Assembly: GCA_017466825.1 (NCBI GenBank)
Contig: JAFTTJ010000005.1
Span: forward strand, 1-64,000
DNA: 64,000 nucleotides
Source of the DNA: Clostridia bacterium
GTDB lineage: Bacteria > Bacillota > Clostridia > Christensenellales > Borkfalkiaceae
Direction of reading: 5' to 3'
A program made the position numbers and the translations under genes. The first letter of the stretch is position 1; the number at the start of each line of letters is the position of its first letter. Below are positions 51,932-60,555 of this stretch, piece after piece. The notes below the pieces were generated by a model. That model was not told where the DNA came from. It did not search any database and was given only the letters and a program-made list of their open reading frames with translations.

Positions 51932-52807
51932 ATGAAAGGAATTATTTTAACCAACGCCTACGTAAACACGGGCGACATTGCCTATCAACCAGACAGGCTC
52001 AAAGAAGAATTTGAGCGCCTTGGCGCGCAAGTAGACGTTACGCCAAACGACTTCTTTCCTATAAGCGTTGAAAACGGCGACTTACGTAGTAGACTTGACG
52101 GCTACGATTTTTGCATTTATCTCGACAAGGACAAGTACGCTCTGCTCGGTATTGAAAAGTTAGGTATACCCGTTTACAACGCATACGAGCCTATCACCGT
52201 TTGCGACGATAAAATGCTTACCTTTTTGAAACTTGCAAATAGCGGGATTCCCATGCCGAAAACCCTGCCCGGACTACTCTGCTTTGACGAAAATGCAACG
52301 GTAAAAAACAGCACGATGGATCTAATCGTTGAAAAACTCGGCTTACCCGTTATCGTCAAAGAGTGTTTCGGCTCGCTCGGCAAAGGGGTTTATTTAGCAA
52401 AAACTAGAGATGAACTTACTGAAATTTGCAATAAAATTAAGTGTAAACCGCATTTATTTCAGGAATACGTTTCGTCGAGTTTTGGCAAAGACGTAAGGAC
52501 TATCGTTATCGGCGGTGAAATCGTCGGCTCAATTTTACGTCAGTCAAACGGCGATTTTAGGTCGAATATATCTTCGGGCGGACACGGATCACCCTTTACG
52601 TTAACTGACGAAATGAGCCATTTGGCGCTCAAAATTGCAAAGGTTTTAAAACTTGATTATTGCGGTATGGACTTTTTGATAGATAAAGACGGAAAACCGC
52701 TCGTATGTGAAGTAAACTCAAACGCATTTTTTAAAGGATTTGAGAAAGTTACGGGTATAAACGTAGCAAAAAAATACGCTGAATTTGTTTTAAACGATTT
52801 AAAATAA
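51932..52807 (+). CDS. RimK-like ATP-grasp ligase
   Basis: 291 residues. The ATP-grasp fold shows the lid and glycine-rich loop VIVKECFGSLGKGVYL (about 151-166), QEYV, DVRTIVIGGEIVGSI (RimK-type) and the metal-binding CEVNSN (about 263-268). RimK-type ligases add amino acids to a carboxyl acceptor (protein tail, coenzyme or peptide); the acceptor here is unknown. It stands as a single gene with its own promoter and terminator. Confidence 0.88.
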   Translation: MKGIILTNAYVNTGDIAYQPDRLKEEFERLGAQVDVTPNDFFPISVENGDLRSRLDGYDFCIYLDKDKYALLGIEKLGIPVYNAYEPITVCDDKMLTFLKLANSGIPMPKTLPGLLCFDENATVKNSTMDLIVEKLGLPVIVKECFGSLGKGVYLAKTRDELTEICNKIKCKPHLFQEYVSSSFGKDVRTIVIGGEIVGSILRQSNGDFRSNISSGGHGSPFTLTDEMSHLALKIAKVLKLDYCGMDFLIDKDGKPLVCEVNSNAFFKGFEKVTGINVAKKYAEFVLNDLK

Positions 52808-52840
52808 AGCAATTTAAATTCTTTCGGCTATATAAAAATT

Positions 52841-52864
52841 AGGCGTTGCAAATTTGCAACGCCT
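52841..52864. terminator. Bidirectional terminator
   Basis: AGGCGTTGCAAA and its complement form a perfect palindrome, followed by TTTATTTTTTG on +. It separates the convergent RimK-like and MFS genes. Confidence 0.85.
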
Positions 52865-52877
52865 TTATTTTTTGTTT

Positions 52878-54197
52878 TTAATAGATTGTTTCATCTGCGC
52901 TTGGCTTAGTTTCTTTTTTCTTCTTTATTAGCGCCAGGTACAAAATTATCGCAAGAACGACTACGGCGACGCAAAGGGCGGCGAGATAGATGTTTGCGTT
53001 AGGAATAAAAGACGTTGTACCGTCGTCATTTACAATGGTATCAGCGTTCATAAGTACTAAACTGCCTATCCACGGGCCGATAAGTCCGGGAATTAACACT
53101 TGGCAAATTATTCTAAGCCCTTGGAACATTCCCGCCTTGTTTTGGGGAATTTTGTCCCTAACTATTGAGCCGAAAACCGCCATACCCGCCAAGTAACCGC
53201 ACATCATTAAGAGCGAGCCGATAAATACAGGAACGACGTGCGTGAAGCAAAACAGTAGCACGTAACCTGCCATTAATATAAGCATTGCGGGAATTGCCGA
53301 ATTGTTAAAGCCGACTTTGTCGTAAACTCTACCATAAAAGAAAGTGAAAACCGAAGCCAAAACGATTGCTGGCGCCATTACTAGCACGTAATCTTTCATT
53401 TGCAAACTTTCTTCATAATAAATAATTAAATACGGCATAAAAATTTGAATTGAAATGCCAAAGATTGCAAACAAAATTAAATAGAGATATAATTCTTTGT
53501 TTTCCTTTATAACAGACGGCTTAAACCCGTATAAAATATTTTTAAAGTAGTTTGAATTTTCTTCAGTTTTTACGGCTACGTCGTCAATTAAGAATATACC
53601 GAGTATGCCGATTAAAGTTACTACTACGCCGATTATAATAAAGATTATAGTCCAACTTGATGAAAAGTTTAGATCAAAGGATAAAAATCCACCGAAAACG
53701 ACTAGAATTGCAACTAGTGGCATCATGGAATTTATACCTTCCGCCTTACCCCTTTCTTCAGTAGAAACGCTCTCGGTTAGCCAAGCGTTAAAGCAAGCGT
53801 CGTTTGCCGACGAGCCGAAAAAGGTCATTACGCAGTCCATGATAATTACGAGCGTTACGCCGATTGCGCTTGCCGATACCGCCATTGGGAAAAGAGCGTC
53901 GATAACGTCTAACCTAATGAGCGAAAACGCAAGTATGCTAACGCCCCAAGTTATATATCCACCGCAAATAAAGATTTTTCGCTTACCAACCTTGTCGGAA
54001 AGCGCGCCTATGAGCAAGGTTGTAACCGTTGCGGTAACCGCGCTTAAAGATACCATAAGCGAAATATCCGTGGGTGAAGCTTTAAACATTTTATAAATAA
54101 ACACGTTGAAATACATGTTCTCAACAACCCACGCAACCTGCCCTATAAGGCTAAAAATCACTAAAACAATATAAAATTTTGTCTTATTGTTCTTCAT
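52878..54197 (-). CDS. MFS transporter, 12 helices
   Basis: 439 residues with twelve hydrophobic segments. The MFS loop-2/3 motif appears as GALSDKVGKRKIF (about 64-76), with a related YGRVYDKVG in the second half. The sequence TESVSTEERGKAEG and the helix layout resemble SLC45/GPH-like sugar transporters. It precedes a nitroreductase gene on the same strand, but no substrate can be assigned. Confidence 0.87.
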   Translation of the reverse strand: MKNNKTKFYIVLVIFSLIGQVAWVVENMYFNVFIYKMFKASPTDISLMVSLSAVTATVTTLLIGALSDKVGKRKIFICGGYITWGVSILAFSLIRLDVIDALFPMAVSASAIGVTLVIIMDCVMTFFGSSANDACFNAWLTESVSTEERGKAEGINSMMPLVAILVVFGGFLSFDLNFSSSWTIIFIIIGVVVTLIGILGIFLIDDVAVKTEENSNYFKNILYGFKPSVIKENKELYLYLILFAIFGISIQIFMPYLIIYYEESLQMKDYVLVMAPAIVLASVFTFFYGRVYDKVGFNNSAIPAMLILMAGYVLLFCFTHVVPVFIGSLLMMCGYLAGMAVFGSIVRDKIPQNKAGMFQGLRIICQVLIPGLIGPWIGSLVLMNADTIVNDDGTTSFIPNANIYLAALCVAVVVLAIILYLALIKKKKETKPSADETIY

Positions 54198-54216
54198 AAG
54201 TAAAGCCCTTTATACC

Positions 54217-54729
54217 TTATTTAATTTCATGAGCAAACTCCTCAACGCTACGGCGACTGTCGTGCATTGCAGACGGCTTTGCATCTTCATTAGGATAACC
54301 AACTAACATCATACACTCTGCAGTTAAACCTTGCAAGTTTAAAACTTCCTTAGCCACGATAGGATCAAAGGCGCAAACGTAAAGACTGCCCAATCCAACT
54401 TCCGTTGCGGCGTACATAAGCGTAGTTGCAATAATGCCTACGTCTTGACAGGTAAACTCTCTTCCGCTTTGGCGGTTGTGCCAATGCTTTTCGTCGATAG
54501 AACAAATGACGAAGACGAGTGGCGCGCCAAAATAATTATCTCTTGCAGGAAGAAGTTTAGATATGCCTTCAGGGGTTTTAGCGTAAAAAATCTCGTACGG
54601 TTGATTATTTCTCGCCGTGGGGGCTTTTTTAACCATTTCGAGCATTCTCGCAATCTTTTCATCTTCAACGGGGGTAGAAGAAAAACTTCTCACCGAATAT
54701 CTTTGGTCGCAAATTTTTTCAAAATCCAT
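54217..54729 (-). CDS. Nitroreductase-family flavoprotein
   Basis: 170 residues; an FMN-dependent reductase. Seen: RYSVRSFSSTPVE (FMN phosphate contacts), KAPTARNNQPYEIF, and GLGSLYVCAFDP near residue 117. Length is typical of the small branch. It begins after AAGGAG and lies 19 bp before the MFS gene, with which it is probably co-transcribed. The physiological substrate is unknown. Confidence 0.9.
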   Translation of the reverse strand: MDFEKICDQRYSVRSFSSTPVEDEKIARMLEMVKKAPTARNNQPYEIFYAKTPEGISKLLPARDNYFGAPLVFVICSIDEKHWHNRQSGREFTCQDVGIIATTLMYAATEVGLGSLYVCAFDPIVAKEVLNLQGLTAECMMLVGYPNEDAKPSAMHDSRRSVEEFAHEIK

Positions 54730-54818
54730 AATATATTCTCCTTTTATATTATTATACTAGTTAAAATAAAACATTGCAAGCAAGTTTTGAAATTTATACC
54801 TTTTAACTTGTCATTTAC

Positions 54819-54847
54819 TTTACTTATAAGCGGTAATATGTTATTAT
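54819..54847 (+). promoter_or_regulatory. Possible promoter giving a leaderless pseudouridine synthase mRNA
   Basis: TTTACT (54819-54824), 17-nt spacer, TATTAT (54842-54847), then 6 nt to ATG 54854; no Shine-Dalgarno. The same geometry as at 51.9 and 58.3 kb. Confidence 0.5.
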
Positions 54848-54853
54848 TTTGTC

Positions 54854-55555
54854 ATGAGAATTGATAAATTTTTTTCTGAAATAGGCATGTTTTCTCGTAA
54901 GGAATGCGCCGAAAAATTAAAAAAAGGTATGATTACCGTAAACGGTGTCGTCGTAAAAAAAGGCGATTTTAAAGTTGACGAAAACTTAGACGAAGTATGC
55001 TTTAACGGCGCGCCCGTTTTATACAAAAAGTACGCCTATATACTCGTTAACAAGCCAACCGGCGTCGTATCGGCTACTGAAGACGGAAGGGATAAAACGG
55101 TCGTTGACCTACTGCCCGACAATATGCGAAAGTTAAATTTATTCCCTTGCGGTAGACTTGATAAAGATACCGTTGGGCTCGTCATTTTAACTAACGACGG
55201 CGTTAGCGCCCACAACGCTCTATCGCCAAAGCGCCACGTAGAAAAGAAATATTATTTTGAAGTTGCCGACCCTTATTTAGACGAAGATATCTTAGCCATT
55301 GAAGGTGGGCTTCAACTTGCCGACGGCTATGAAACCAAACCTTGCAAGATTGAACGCAAAGATCAAACTTCGGGCTACATAACGCTTACTGAAGGCAAAT
55401 ATCACGAAATAAAAAGGCTTTTTGGAGCAAGAAGAAATAAGATAGTGTTTTTAGAAAGAATATCCTTTTCTAAAATTCAACTAGGCGATTTACCACGCGG
55501 AGAGTGGCGAAAACTCACCGACGAAGAAGAAAAAATATTTACAGGCAAAATTTAG
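54854..55555 (+). CDS. RsuA-family rRNA pseudouridine synthase
   Basis: 233 residues. An S4 RNA-binding domain (1-60, MRIDKFFSEIGMFSRKEC) precedes the RsuA-type catalytic domain with the Asp in GRLDKDTVGLVIL (about 98) and KYHEIKRLFGA. It probably modifies 16S rRNA (U516 type). The terminal part overlaps no other real gene; DUF378 follows after 47 bp. Confidence 0.93.
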   Translation: MRIDKFFSEIGMFSRKECAEKLKKGMITVNGVVVKKGDFKVDENLDEVCFNGAPVLYKKYAYILVNKPTGVVSATEDGRDKTVVDLLPDNMRKLNLFPCGRLDKDTVGLVILTNDGVSAHNALSPKRHVEKKYYFEVADPYLDEDILAIEGGLQLADGYETKPCKIERKDQTSGYITLTEGKYHEIKRLFGARRNKIVFLERISFSKIQLGDLPRGEWRKLTDEEEKIFTGKI

Positions 55556-55602
55556 GTATATATTCGTTTTTTCCGTCCATAATAATCGTAGGAGGAATGA
55601 AT

Positions 55603-55830
55603 ATGAAAATTGCTAACATTATCGCATACGTATTGGTAATTGTCGGCGCTCTTAACTGGGGACTTTTCGGGCTCTTGAATTTCAATCTCGTTTCTTTCGT
55701 CTTCGGTGGAGCAAGAGTAATGGGCTCGATAATCGTTTATTCGGTTATTGCGGTTGCCGCTTTATGGCTTATCGTATCGCCCTTTATCAACGAAGGTAAA
55801 CTCGCGCTTACAAACGGCGAAGAATACTAA
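55603..55830 (+). CDS. DUF378 membrane protein
   Basis: 75 residues with the DUF378 pattern (YVLVIVGALNWGLFGL) and two membrane helices. The start is at ATG 55603, because AGGAGG is 7 nt upstream; the ATG 6 nt earlier lies too close to it. Function unknown. Confidence 0.9.
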   Translation: MKIANIIAYVLVIVGALNWGLFGLLNFNLVSFVFGGARVMGSIIVYSVIAVAALWLIVSPFINEGKLALTNGEEY

Positions 55831-55834
55831 AAAT

Positions 55835-55860
55835 AACGCTCGCAAAATATTGCGAGCGTT
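55835..55860 (+). terminator. Intrinsic terminator after DUF378
   Basis: Arms AACGCTCGCAA and complement with loop AATA, followed by ATTTTTTTG. Confidence 0.9.
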
Positions 55861-55886
55861 ATTTTTTTGATTATATACCCATTTAA

Positions 55887-55915
55887 TTGACCTATAGCCT
55901 AGTTTTTGATATAAT
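55887..55915 (+). promoter_or_regulatory. Promoter of the YgjV-like gene
   Basis: TTGACC (55887-55892), 17-nt spacer, TATAAT (55910-55915); the ATG follows at 55943. Confidence 0.75.
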
Positions 55916-55942
55916 TTAGGCATAAATTCACGTGGGATAGTT

Positions 55943-56452
55943 ATGAAAATTATAGGCGAGATAATAGGCGGTTTAGCCATTATAATAAACTTTTTAATAT
56001 ATCAGCAAAAAGAAAGGAAAAACCTATTAAAGATAAAACTTTTATCCGATATTGCTTGGGCTTTGCACTACGGACTTTTAACAGCTTTTTCGGGTATGAG
56101 CGTTTGTCTTGTCGGCGCTTTTAGAGAAACCACCTTTTTACTTACCGACGATAAAGAAGACAACAGAAAATACTTTTTACTAACCTTTGCAATAATAGCG
56201 GTTATTACTTCGGCTTTAACAATGAAAGACCTTTACGGTCTACTGCCCGCCCTTGCATCTCTTATTGCGGTTTTTAGTTATTGGCAAAAAAGTCCCACGC
56301 TAACGAAAATATTAGGGCTTCCCATTTCGGCAACGATGCTCATTTACGATTTTATGCGGTTTTCTCTTTTTGGTATAATAAATGAGATTTTTACCCTAAT
56401 TTCAATTACAGTTTTATTTATTTTAAATCATTTCAAAGACAAAACAAACTAA
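55943..56452 (+). CDS. YgjV-like inner-membrane protein
   Basis: 169 residues with about five hydrophobic helices. The pattern QQKERKNLLKIKLLSDIAWALHY near residue 25 is typical of the YgjV family (Imp-YgjV). Function unknown in the family. It stands as a single gene with promoter and terminator. Confidence 0.85.
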   Translation: MKIIGEIIGGLAIIINFLIYQQKERKNLLKIKLLSDIAWALHYGLLTAFSGMSVCLVGAFRETTFLLTDDKEDNRKYFLLTFAIIAVITSALTMKDLYGLLPALASLIAVFSYWQKSPTLTKILGLPISATMLIYDFMRFSLFGIINEIFTLISITVLFILNHFKDKTN

Positions 56453-56458
56453 AAAAGT

Positions 56459-56491
56459 AGCCGTATAGGTCGATAAACGACTTATACGGCT
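56459..56491. terminator. Terminator between YgjV-like gene and the metallopeptidase
   Basis: Arms AGCCGTATA and TATACGGCT with an inner GTCG/CGAC stem, followed by TTTTAAT; it lies between convergent genes. Confidence 0.75.
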
Positions 56492-56505
56492 TTTAATAAA
56501 CTGTT

Positions 56506-58152
56506 TTATGCAAGCGGTTCGACGGGCGTCAATTCACCGCTTCCTAAGACGTAGTCTTGGAAAGTTTTGAAGGCTTCGGCAGTAAAGGGATTTACAAGCC
56601 CTGCCGATTTTAACGAGCCTACGAACCCGAGCGACGTATCTGACAGAGATATTAGCCTATCGTAAGACTCTCGCGCTTCTTGACGATTTGCGCAAGCCGA
56701 AACGTAGAGATTTATTGCCGAAAAGCCCGACGTTGCGTAACTGATATAATAAATGGGCTGTTCAACTACTACCTTACGCCAATACAAATTTATATCTGTA
56801 AACTTTTCGTTGACGTAATCGACACCGCCGTATTTTTCACAAACTTCACTCATCAACCCGTCAAAATCTTCAGAAGTAAACTCGTCGACAGATTTTTGGG
56901 TAAACACCCTATATTCAAACTCGTCGATAATCGAACAAATGACGATTGACGCGAGCGCTTCACCGATTATTGAACTCTTTAACACTTCGTACGCGTTTGG
57001 CGAAATTTCGGTTGATAAATAATCTAAAAGTAGCATTTCGTTTGCTTGGGAGTGGGTTTCCTTTAAGTCCATAGAAACACTTTCAATCCCGAGCGTTAAG
57101 CCTGCGCTATAATGCCCAATTTCATGCGCCACGGTAAAAACGTCTTGATATCCCGGTCCAAAATAGCAATAACTCTTGTTTTTGCTAGGAAGATTTGCGG
57201 TAAACGCCATTTCTCTCGAATTCGCGCCGTTTGCAAAAGTTACGTTTTGATTATCAAAAGCATGAGAAAGTTTACTCTTTAATGATGAGTCCTGATAGGA
57301 ATTAAGGTAATTTTTCCAATAGTTTACCTTGGTTTTATCGTAATCGTTATACACGAGTTGGGATACGATTGATAGTTCGTTGCTGGTTAAAAGTTCTTTT
57401 TGTTCGCTTAAACCACTTATAACCTTATCCGCAAGAGGAACTATCATATTTGCCACGCTATCTCTAAAAAACGCCAATTCCGTCTTGGAATAATCTCTTT
57501 CATAGACGGTTTTGCTAGCGTATTCGTAATAGTTTTCAAAGCCGAATTTGCTTGCTATTTTATTATTGTTTTTAATAATTTGCTTATAGATTTCAACCGC
57601 TCCGTCCGTAAATTCGTCATCGTCTAAAGAAGCGTACTCTACTTCAAGTTCGGAATTTTCCTGTTCAAGCGCAACGACTTCTTCGTCGTGATTTAATATA
57701 GCGTCGATTTCTTCCTTAGTCCAACCGTAGAAAAAAGTTTCGCTACTAGGCGAGTTGTAAATACGCTTTAAACTATCGGTATAAAGGCCGTATAATTCGC
57801 TATATGAATTATTTGCAAACAAGTAGGCTTGCTTATACTCTTCGTTTTCGCTATCGCTTGCAAAAAGTATAAAAGACACGTTTGCTTGGGTTGCAATTTC
57901 ATAATAACGATCGATAAACTGACTCCAAGCAAAGTTTATTTCTATCGTCGTCTTGTTGTTTAACGTCGTATTTTCGGCTTGTTTTAATAGATTTTTAGTT
58001 TCTTCGACGTAGTTTTCAGTCAAAGTATATTCGGGTAGACCTTTAGACGTGGTATTGACGGGAATAAATAACACCCAATCACAAGATATTAGCAAGGTTG
58101 CCGAAATTATTAGCGATAAAAGCAATGAAATTATTCGTTTAAAATTTTTCAT
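56506..58152 (-). CDS. M3-type zinc metallopeptidase lipoprotein
   Basis: 548 residues from ATG 58152 (AAAGGA 7 nt upstream; an earlier ATG at 58176 lacks one). The signal peptide ends in a lipobox (LLISC, Cys24). The zinc site HEIGH is at about 340, with the third ligand in ETHSQANEM. The sequence around it fits the oligopeptidase F/M3 family. Being lipid-anchored outside the membrane is unusual, since M3 enzymes are mostly cytosolic. A secreted-peptide-degrading role is inferred. Confidence 0.85.
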   Translation of the reverse strand: MKNFKRIISLLLSLIISATLLISCDWVLFIPVNTTSKGLPEYTLTENYVEETKNLLKQAENTTLNNKTTIEINFAWSQFIDRYYEIATQANVSFILFASDSENEEYKQAYLFANNSYSELYGLYTDSLKRIYNSPSSETFFYGWTKEEIDAILNHDEEVVALEQENSELEVEYASLDDDEFTDGAVEIYKQIIKNNNKIASKFGFENYYEYASKTVYERDYSKTELAFFRDSVANMIVPLADKVISGLSEQKELLTSNELSIVSQLVYNDYDKTKVNYWKNYLNSYQDSSLKSKLSHAFDNQNVTFANGANSREMAFTANLPSKNKSYCYFGPGYQDVFTVAHEIGHYSAGLTLGIESVSMDLKETHSQANEMLLLDYLSTEISPNAYEVLKSSIIGEALASIVICSIIDEFEYRVFTQKSVDEFTSEDFDGLMSEVCEKYGGVDYVNEKFTDINLYWRKVVVEQPIYYISYATSGFSAINLYVSACANRQEARESYDRLISLSDTSLGFVGSLKSAGLVNPFTAEAFKTFQDYVLGSGELTPVEPLA

Positions 58153-58191
58153 AAAAAATCCTTTAGATTTAGTCATACTTATTATATTTGC

Positions 58192-58221
58192 ATTTTAACA
58201 CAAAATATATACGGTTGTCAA
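58192..58221 (-). promoter_or_regulatory. Promoter of the metallopeptidase gene
   Basis: On the minus strand TTGACA (58216-58221), 18-nt spacer, TAAAAT (58192-58197), about 40 nt before the ATG. Confidence 0.65.
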
Positions 58222-58294
58222 AGTCAATCGCCATAATAAATAAAATTTCATATAAAATATGAAATTCACTTAGGTTTTTATTTTAAGCGCGCGG

Positions 58295-58323
58295 TTGCTT
58301 TTTTGACGCAAAAATGGTATAAT
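58295..58323 (+). promoter_or_regulatory. Promoter giving a leaderless Sfp-type mRNA
   Basis: TTGCTT (58295-58300), 17-nt spacer, TATAAT (58318-58323), then 6 nt to ATG 58330; no Shine-Dalgarno. Confidence 0.7.
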
Positions 58324-58329
58324 CGATTT

Positions 58330-58926
58330 ATGATAACAGTATATTTAGCCGTAAATCCACTCTATAAGGCGCAAAAAACACTTTGCGAAAAGCGAAACGA
58401 AGAGATTTTAAATGTTAAAAACCAAAAGGTTTATACCGAAAAATTACAAGTTTGGCTACTATTAGAACACTCCCTTAAAGATTGCGGTTTTGACCTAAAA
58501 AAACTTAATTTTGAAAAATTGCCGTCGGGCAAATGGATAGCGAACGGCGTTGAATTTTCGCTCTCACACTCAAACGGTGTTTTTGCCGTAGCGATAAGCG
58601 ACGAACCCGTCGGCGTCGACGTGCAAAAACACACCCTGATTAACCACGCTCGCCTTGCTCAAAAAATATTATCTACCGAAGAATTAAAGGCGTATGAAAA
58701 TTTAAGTGGCAAGGATAAAAACGAGCATATAATTAAAAAGTGGACTGAAAAGGAAAGCATATTTAAAGCCTATGAAAAAGGTGATTTAAAGTATTGTCAA
58801 CTTTCTAATTTAAACTATTTAACCCAAGTTAAAGACTTTGAATTTTTAGGTGAAAAGTATTCGATTTCAGTAAGTTCTAAAACCGATAAAAAGGTGGAAT
58901 TTGTTATAGTGAAATACTTTGACTAA
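58330..58926 (+). CDS. 4'-phosphopantetheinyl transferase (Sfp type)
   Basis: 198 residues from ATG 58330; an upstream in-frame ATG at 58303 lies in the promoter. It transfers phosphopantetheine from CoA to carrier proteins. Motifs: FSLSHSNGVFAVAIS (about 77-91), the metal-binding VGVDVQK (about 95-101), and WTEKESIFKAYEKG (about 138-151). It could activate ACP or a peptide/polyketide carrier; none is in the window. Confidence 0.92.
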   Translation: MITVYLAVNPLYKAQKTLCEKRNEEILNVKNQKVYTEKLQVWLLLEHSLKDCGFDLKKLNFEKLPSGKWIANGVEFSLSHSNGVFAVAISDEPVGVDVQKHTLINHARLAQKILSTEELKAYENLSGKDKNEHIIKKWTEKESIFKAYEKGDLKYCQLSNLNYLTQVKDFEFLGEKYSISVSSKTDKKVEFVIVKYFD

Positions 58927-58978
58927 CGGCAAAAAGCCCTATATAAGTCGATTATTCAATATTTTATGCGATAATATA

Positions 58979-59006
58979 AAAACGCAGGTTTTTTAACCTG
59001 CGTTTT
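58979..59006. terminator. Bidirectional terminator
   Basis: Arms AAAACGCAGGTT and complement with a 4-nt loop; A/T tracts on both sides. It lies between the convergent Sfp-type and hisS genes. Confidence 0.9.
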
Positions 59007-59010
59007 ATTT

Positions 59011-60333
59011 TTATTTTGTAACGTGAGCGATAATTGCGTCGTAATCATCCATTTTGAAAGGTGTTTGTTCGCCCGTTTGAAGATTTTTAATACGCATTTC
59101 ACCGCTTTGAATTTCGTTTTCACCTAAAACGACGGCGAAAGGAATATTCATTTTGTCAGCGTAACCCATACTCTTGCCGACCTTTTGAGTTTTCTTTTCA
59201 AGTTCGACCTTTACGCCACGATTACGAAGTTCGGTAGCGTAGCGGAAAGACTCTGCGACCGTTCCCATCGGGATAACGAACAAATCGACGACCGACGTTT
59301 TTGCGCCTTGACTTTGAATCTTTAAAATTTCGTATATTACGTCAAGCCCGAAAGACATGCCGACTGCGGGGTACTCTTTACCGTCGTCAATAAACGAAGT
59401 AATGATTTTATCGTATCTACCGCCACCGCCGATACTCAAACCAAAATCTACGTCGCCAACCCTCCTTTCTCTTAAAACGACTTCCCATACCGTACCGGTA
59501 TAAACGTCGATTCCGCGCGCAAGATAAGCGGCGAGAGTCATGCGGTCGTAAGCCTTTGTGCCTTTAAGATAGCCTTGCAATTCTTTAATTTCCTTAATAC
59601 CGTCGTCAATCATTTGACTTTGGGGGTATTCGGTAATTTTTTCGCAAAGTTGCTCAAACGGAAGGGCTAAAACCGAACTGATTTCTTCAACCTTATCTTC
59701 GGTCACGCCGATTTTTGAAAATTCGTAGACGAGTTCTTTTTTAGTGAGTTTTGCGAACTTGTCGATAAGCATAATACTTTGACGTAAAACGCTTTCGTCA
59801 ACGTCACCGAACACGGCTTTGATTAACCCGTTTAAAAGTTTGCGGTTGTTGTATAAAATTTCAACGTCAAGACCGAGTTTTCTGTACGCTTCTTCAGTCA
59901 TGGTCATATATTCGGCTTCGGCAAGTAAACTGCTAGTGCCAACCACGTCGATATCGCATTGGGTAAACTCTCTATTTCTACCGAGTTTTACGGGGCCGTC
60001 TCTAAAGACTTTACCAATTTCGTAACGCTTGAAAGGCAAGGTCATAGACGGGTTAAAACTTATGAGTTTTGAAAACGTAATGGTAAGATCGTAACGAAGA
60101 CCCAAACTTCTCTTACCTTGGTCGGTGAGTTTATACGTTTCGTTTAAAATGTCCGCGCCTTCGGAATACTTTGACGCTAAAAGGTCGTATCCGCATAAAA
60201 TAGGCGTTTCGACGGGCGCAAAACCGTATTTAATAAAAATTGATTGTAAAGTGCTTTTGATGTTTTCCCTAATTATCTGTCTTTCGGGAAGGTAGTCGTA
60301 AGTACCTTTTAAGTTTTGAAATTCTTTAGACAT
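59011..60333 (-). CDS. hisS: Histidyl-tRNA synthetase
   Basis: 440 residues, class II synthetase. Motif 2 region RYDLTITFSKLI and FTQCDIDVVG, the histidine-specific ARGIDVYTGTVWE and GGGGRYDKI (motif 3), then an anticodon-binding C-terminal domain (about 335-440). AGGAG lies 8 nt before the ATG. The 222-bp leader is structured but shows no T-box signature. Confidence 0.96.
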   Translation of the reverse strand: MSKEFQNLKGTYDYLPERQIIRENIKSTLQSIFIKYGFAPVETPILCGYDLLASKYSEGADILNETYKLTDQGKRSLGLRYDLTITFSKLISFNPSMTLPFKRYEIGKVFRDGPVKLGRNREFTQCDIDVVGTSSLLAEAEYMTMTEEAYRKLGLDVEILYNNRKLLNGLIKAVFGDVDESVLRQSIMLIDKFAKLTKKELVYEFSKIGVTEDKVEEISSVLALPFEQLCEKITEYPQSQMIDDGIKEIKELQGYLKGTKAYDRMTLAAYLARGIDVYTGTVWEVVLRERRVGDVDFGLSIGGGGRYDKIITSFIDDGKEYPAVGMSFGLDVIYEILKIQSQGAKTSVVDLFVIPMGTVAESFRYATELRNRGVKVELEKKTQKVGKSMGYADKMNIPFAVVLGENEIQSGEMRIKNLQTGEQTPFKMDDYDAIIAHVTK

Positions 60334-60555
60334 AACGAATCTCCTGTCAACGTTAAATAACGTGACGTTACTTATACATTTGAAATCTTTTAAATAATAT
60401 ATTCGATAGAGTTTTTCTAAAGTAAGTATTTAAAGGCTTAGATGCAAGTTAGCCAAGGCTCGTGAGCCTAAAAAGACTTGGGATTCCTTGTTGGTCACCA
60501 AGATTATGAAGGCGACACAGTTAACGCAGGCTAACGAAGTAAATAAGATTTTAAA
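60334..60555 (-). promoter_or_regulatory. Structured intergenic leader before hisS
   Basis: GTTAGCC (60448-60454) can pair with GGCTAAC (60529-60535), enclosing AGGCTC-GT-GAGCCT (60456-60469) and TTGGT-C-ACCAA (60491-60501). No T-box sequence (GGTGG... type) is recognisable. It may be a regulatory RNA or the trailer of the nup operon. Confidence 0.4.

Noticed and set aside
60334-60555. T-box riboswitch before hisS
   Set aside because: No T-box antiterminator sequence or matching specifier stem could be identified in the leader.
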